Positions 6,379 through 9,970 of a DNA stretch of 9,970 nucleotides are shown here, one piece after another. The notes below the pieces were generated by a model. It did no database searches and was not told where the DNA came from. It saw nothing but the letters and a program-made list of their open reading frames with translations. The position numbers were made by a program, and so were the translations under genes. This DNA comes from Dehalococcoidales bacterium (GTDB taxonomy: Bacteria > Chloroflexota > Dehalococcoidia > Dehalococcoidales > JAQTVP01): the NCBI GenBank assembly GCA_028707015.1, contig JAQTVP010000047.1, positions 1 to 9,970 of the forward strand, given 5' to 3'. Position 1 is the stretch's first letter, and each line of letters starts with the position of its first letter.

Positions 6379-6957
6379 ATGATACATGAGTTGCCCAAAT
6401 TACCATATGCGGAAAATGCTTTGGCGCCGCACATTTCCGCAGAGACCATTGAGTATCACTATGACAAACACCACAAAGCATATGTGGATAATTTAAACCG
6501 GCTCATATCAGGCACCGAATTTGAGAGCATGTCATTGGAAGAAATTGTAATGAAGGCATCCGGAGGTATCTTTAACAATGCTGCCCAGATATGGAATCAT
6601 ACATTTTACTGGAATTGTCTGTCACCAAATGGAGGCGGCGATCCCTCTGGCGAACTAGCAAAGGCTATTACAGATAATTTTGGCTCAATCGCCAAGTACA
6701 AAGAACAATTCAATAACGCGGCAGCGACATTATTCGGCTCTGGATGGGCCTGGCTTATTAAAAATTCCAATGGCAACCTTTCAATAGAAGTCACCAGAAA
6801 TGCTGATAATCCGTTAATCAAAGAGAAACAAGCTTTACTTACCTGCGATGTATGGGAACACGCCTATTATATTGATTATAGAAATGTCCGGACTAAATAC
6901 CTCGAAGCATTCTGGAAACTGATAAACTGGCAATTTGTTGCCACCAACTTAAAATAG
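6379..6957 (+). CDS. sodB: Superoxide dismutase, iron type
   Basis: Converts superoxide to oxygen and hydrogen peroxide in the cytoplasm; no signal peptide is present. The 192 residues match the Fe/Mn dismutase family from end to end. Metal ligands are His27 (in HYDKHHKAY), His74 (WNHTFYW), Asp157 and His161 (DVWEHAYYIDYRN). Iron rather than manganese use is suggested by Gln70 in NNAAQIWNH and Ala142 in NADNPL, which match the E. coli SodB pattern; Mn enzymes have Gly at the first place and Gln at the second. Family assignment is certain, metal choice likely, since some members are cambialistic. AGGAGGAG (6367-6374) precedes the ATG. The next gene starts 56 nt after the stop, so the two may be co-transcribed. 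Confidence 0.96.
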   Translation: MIHELPKLPYAENALAPHISAETIEYHYDKHHKAYVDNLNRLISGTEFESMSLEEIVMKASGGIFNNAAQIWNHTFYWNCLSPNGGGDPSGELAKAITDNFGSIAKYKEQFNNAAATLFGSGWAWLIKNSNGNLSIEVTRNADNPLIKEKQALLTCDVWEHAYYIDYRNVRTKYLEAFWKLINWQFVATNLK

Positions 6958-7013
6958 AACAACAATTACGAAAAATATGAGCTAACCTCAGGCAGATATT
7001 AAAGGATAGGATT

Positions 7014-9970
7014 ATGCTTAATTTTGCACCAACTCTAGAACTGCCAGAGTATCTGTGGCAAGTTCAAACAATACTGCTTAGTTTAGCTTGTTATATTTAT
7101 GGCTCTATCCCGTTCCCTTACTTATTCACATACATATTTAAGAGAGAAAAATTAACAGATAAAGGCACGGGGAATATAGGAATTGCCAATACTTTTGGCA
7201 CCGCTGGTTTAAAAATTGGCTTCTTGGCAGTAACCGGAGAAGCAACCAAGGCCATACTACCTATTATACTTTCTCGATATTATTATGATGGTACCCTGTT
7301 AATTTCCCTAATTTTTATTTCCTTTAGTATCTTAGGCACCAGTTATTCAATATTTCTCAAGGGTAAAGGCAGTCAGGGAACCACTATCTTACTCTGGGCA
7401 TTACTAATACTATCTCCATACGCTTTTCTTTTATTCATTACCGTTTTTGCGGTTACTTTCATAGTTTTCAGAAAGCGCTATCTGACTACATATATCAGTT
7501 ATGCGTTATTACCAGTTGAGCTTTTCGCTGTAGGTGGCAACATCTATTTTGTAGTATTCGGCATAATTACTGCTATATTTTATTGTTTAAGATATAAACC
7601 CCAAAAAAGTGACTATAGTTTTTACATTAAAAATATGCGTCTCTTAAGATTCGTTGAACAGAAGCTCAAAAAGCATCCGCCGCTAATAATAAATATTACG
7701 GAAGCAAAGAATATCTCAAAGGTAGGAGAAAAGGCTAAAAACCTATGGTATCTGAAAAAAATAGGGGCGCAAATACCAAAAACCTATGTGTGTACTTTTC
7801 ACGCATACGATGAATATAAAAATGATAACCTCGACATTATTAATACTTTAAAAGAAAACCTTAATAAAGTGATTGGAGCCGGAAAAAGTTACAGTATCCG
7901 ATCTTCTGCCAATATTGAGGATAATAAAATCCATTCCTTTGCTGGCCAATTTGACAGCTATTTAAATGTTAGTTCTATAGATGAAATCATAAAAACTATT
8001 TTCATGATCTGGGAATCAGTTAATGGAGACCGCGTAAAGGCCTACCTTAAACATATCAATATTATATCTCATGAACTTAAAATGGCAGTTATTATTCAGG
8101 AAATGATAAAGCCAAATTACTCTGGGGTTATCTTTACCAAGAATCCAATTACCGGCTTAAGTGAAATTATAGTTGAACTGGTTACAGGTTCCGGCGAATC
8201 TTTATTACAGGATGGCAATACTCCACAGAGATGGATATATAAATGGGGTACATTAATTGAAAAGCCAAAGGACAGCACGCTAGATTCTATTTTTATTAAA
8301 CAGTTAATTCTACAGGCAAGAAAAATAGAGAAAAAATACGGAGCGCCAGTTGACCTTGAGTGGGTATCAAACGGAAATAATGTATATTGGATGCAACTGA
8401 GAAAGATAACGACACTTAGGGGAGTAGATATTTACTCTAACAGAATATCAAAAGGATTCATGCCGGGAATTATTAAACCACTTATCTGGTCAGTAAATAT
8501 TCCGGTAGTGAACACCTCATGGAAGCGATTATTTATTGAGTTAATCGGGAATAAGGCTCAACAAATTGATATAAACGAATTAGCCAAGAGCTTTTACTAT
8601 AGAGCATATTTTAACATGGGTATTATCGGTGATATATTTGAACTAATTGGTATGCCCCGTGAATTAATTGAGCTATTGCTTGGCTATGAAGTTTCCGGTG
8701 ATGAAAAACCAAAATTTCGGCCTGGATTTAAAACAATCAGATATATCCCCAGAATGCTCTTGTTTGCCCTGCAGAAAAGTATGTTTTCAAAAAAAATAGA
8801 GTCGCTACTTACAAAAAGAGACCTTGAATACAATTATTATAAATATGCCGCTTTAGATAAGATGAATGATATAGAAACCATTAAAGCCATCGAGCATTTA
8901 TTCAAATTGAATACAGATACATCCTATTACGTTATTGTATCGCAATTGTTAATGGGTTTTTACAATACAGTGCTCACCCGATTTCTTGCCAGAAAAGGAA
9001 TATCACTGAATTTTGAAAATTTACCTTCTATTCACAATATTCAGCACGACATTAACCCCGGCTACCTGATAGAAAAACTGCATAACCTTTACATGACTTT
9101 TCCGGAAGAAATAAAAAAACAGATAGCCAACACAGGAAATAATTCTTTATTGATAGCTCCAAATTTGCTCGATTTCAAAAAACAAGTTGAAGACCTATTG
9201 AATAAATTTGGCTATCTGAGTGATAGTGGCAATGATTTTTCTAAACCACAGTGGAAAGAAAATCCCGGAATTATTATTGATACGATTATTAATTATAAAA
9301 ATATCCAGAATAACAATAATCGCCATAAATCAGCAGAATTTCCAGATATTCATCAGGATTTATTAATTTCATACTTTTATAATAAAGCTGCCCGTTACCG
9401 GGCATACCGTGAAAAAGTAAACTCTTTATATGAGTACGGTTATAGCCTTTTCCGTCCTTATTTTTTACATTTGGCAGATATCTTTTATAAAAAGAGTTAT
9501 ATATCAAATACAGACGATATATTTTATCTTACTTTTAGTGAAATAACGGATATAGTAAATTTGAAGACAATGCCCAAGTCATACAAGGCAAATATTGGAC
9601 AGAAAAAAATGCAGATACTTAAATGGCAAAACGTTAAATTACCGGAAATCATTATTGGAGACGACATTCCTTTTCCTCTGCAAACTAAACAAATATCAAA
9701 GACATTAAAGGGTGTAGCCGCTTCAAAAGGATACTGCAAGGGAAGAATTAGACTGGTTAGCGGACTAAATGATTTCCCCAAGGTTCAGGATAAAGACATA
9801 CTGGTTATACCACATTCAGATATTAGCTGGACTCCAATATACTCCAAAGCTAAGGCCGTAATTTCTGAATCGGGAGGAATGCTTTCACATTGTGCAATTA
9901 TAGCTAGGGAATATAATATTCCAGCTGTAGTATCTCTACCAAATGCTATGCAACTTATTGACGGTACACT
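7014..9970 (+). CDS. Fusion of a PlsY-like acyltransferase membrane domain with a PEP-synthase/rifampicin-phosphotransferase-like enzyme, 3' end outside window
   Basis: One frame of 986 codons without a stop, cut by the right edge. Residues 1-200 are a PlsY-like membrane domain (helices near 19-41, 66-87, 93-110, 124-153 and 157-192) with GTGNIGIAN (51-59), a modified second glycine motif (114-124) and an N-x-R-L-L motif (207-211). Residues 228-466 are a PPDK_N-type ATP-grasp domain: Lys240, SIRSSANIED (294-303), FAGQFDSYLNV (309-319), GVIFTKNP (371-378), DLEW (447-450) and QLRKITTL (461-468). About 470-890 is a largely helical region without recognised motifs. About 896-986 is the swivelling phosphohistidine domain with GGMLSHCAIIARE (954-966), where His959 should carry phosphate. 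No PEP/pyruvate-binding barrel lies between them, so the layout resembles rifampicin phosphotransferase (ATP giving AMP, Pi and a phosphorylated acceptor). The acceptor is unknown; lipid or glycerol-type acceptors are guesses. AAAGGA (7001-7006) precedes the ATG. Confidence 0.85.
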   Translation, partial: MLNFAPTLELPEYLWQVQTILLSLACYIYGSIPFPYLFTYIFKREKLTDKGTGNIGIANTFGTAGLKIGFLAVTGEATKAILPIILSRYYYDGTLLISLIFISFSILGTSYSIFLKGKGSQGTTILLWALLILSPYAFLLFITVFAVTFIVFRKRYLTTYISYALLPVELFAVGGNIYFVVFGIITAIFYCLRYKPQKSDYSFYIKNMRLLRFVEQKLKKHPPLIINITEAKNISKVGEKAKNLWYLKKIGAQIPKTYVCTFHAYDEYKNDNLDIINTLKENLNKVIGAGKSYSIRSSANIEDNKIHSFAGQFDSYLNVSSIDEIIKTIFMIWESVNGDRVKAYLKHINIISHELKMAVIIQEMIKPNYSGVIFTKNPITGLSEIIVELVTGSGESLLQDGNTPQRWIYKWGTLIEKPKDSTLDSIFIKQLILQARKIEKKYGAPVDLEWVSNGNNVYWMQLRKITTLRGVDIYSNRISKGFMPGIIKPLIWSVNIPVVNTSWKRLFIELIGNKAQQIDINELAKSFYYRAYFNMGIIGDIFELIGMPRELIELLLGYEVSGDEKPKFRPGFKTIRYIPRMLLFALQKSMFSKKIESLLTKRDLEYNYYKYAALDKMNDIETIKAIEHLFKLNTDTSYYVIVSQLLMGFYNTVLTRFLARKGISLNFENLPSIHNIQHDINPGYLIEKLHNLYMTFPEEIKKQIANTGNNSLLIAPNLLDFKKQVEDLLNKFGYLSDSGNDFSKPQWKENPGIIIDTIINYKNIQNNNNRHKSAEFPDIHQDLLISYFYNKAARYRAYREKVNSLYEYGYSLFRPYFLHLADIFYKKSYISNTDDIFYLTFSEITDIVNLKTMPKSYKANIGQKKMQILKWQNVKLPEIIIGDDIPFPLQTKQISKTLKGVAASKGYCKGRIRLVSGLNDFPKVQDKDILVIPHSDISWTPIYSKAKAVISESGGMLSHCAIIAREYNIPAVVSLPNAMQLIDGT

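Noticed and set aside
6606..6821. Minus-strand frame over the dismutase gene
   Set aside because: It is the complement of metal-ligand and conserved core codons of the dismutase.
7635..7700. Possible separate start of the PEP-synthase-like part (Met208, at 7635)
   Set aside because: There is no stop between the two parts, no Shine-Dalgarno site before this ATG, and it falls inside the third PlsY motif, so a true fusion is the better reading.
9289..9781. Minus-strand frames at 9289-9507 and 9524-9781
   Set aside because: They are antisense to the long fusion gene, whose frame continues unbroken through both and leads into the phosphohistidine motif.

Overview
The window is AT-rich bacterial DNA with compact genes, strong Shine-Dalgarno sites, sigma-70-type promoters and lipoprotein signal peptides. 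No rRNA, tRNA, CRISPR array, transposase or integrase was seen. The gene set (a branched-chain-amino-acid-type ABC importer, a lipoprotein serpin, an iron-type superoxide dismutase, a PEP-synthase-like protein) would suit an anaerobe or facultative anaerobe. My guess is Chloroflexota (Dehalococcoidia-like). That rests on general resemblance of the proteins and is low confidence.

Left part (1-4143, minus strand): a complete transport operon read right to left in the order livH, livM, livG, livF, then the lipoprotein substrate-binding protein, which runs off the left edge. livH to livF are tightly coupled: a 1-nt gap with a TTG start for livM, a 35-nt overlap of livM and livG, and a TAATG junction of livG and livF. 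The binding protein follows 107 nt later with its own strong ribosome binding site. A good promoter (4115-4143) precedes livH.

Middle (4038-6957): a divergent regulatory region of 339 bp carries promoters for both directions and small dyads. On the plus strand follow an unrecognised three-helix membrane protein (4377-4778), a secreted lipoprotein serpin (4897-6171) and a cytoplasmic Fe-type superoxide dismutase (6379-6957). A TATAAT box and an 18-nt dyad precede the dismutase. These genes have sizeable gaps and are probably separate transcription units.

Right part (7014 to the end, plus strand): one open frame of at least 986 codons, cut by the window edge. It joins an N-terminal PlsY-like (glycerol-3-phosphate acyltransferase) membrane domain to a PEP-synthase-type ATP-grasp domain, a long helical middle region, and a swivelling phosphohistidine domain with its histidine at residue 959. 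The layout after the membrane domain resembles rifampicin phosphotransferase more than true PEP synthase. Several hallmark PlsY residues are changed. This membrane-tethered putative phosphotransferase is the most unusual item in the window.
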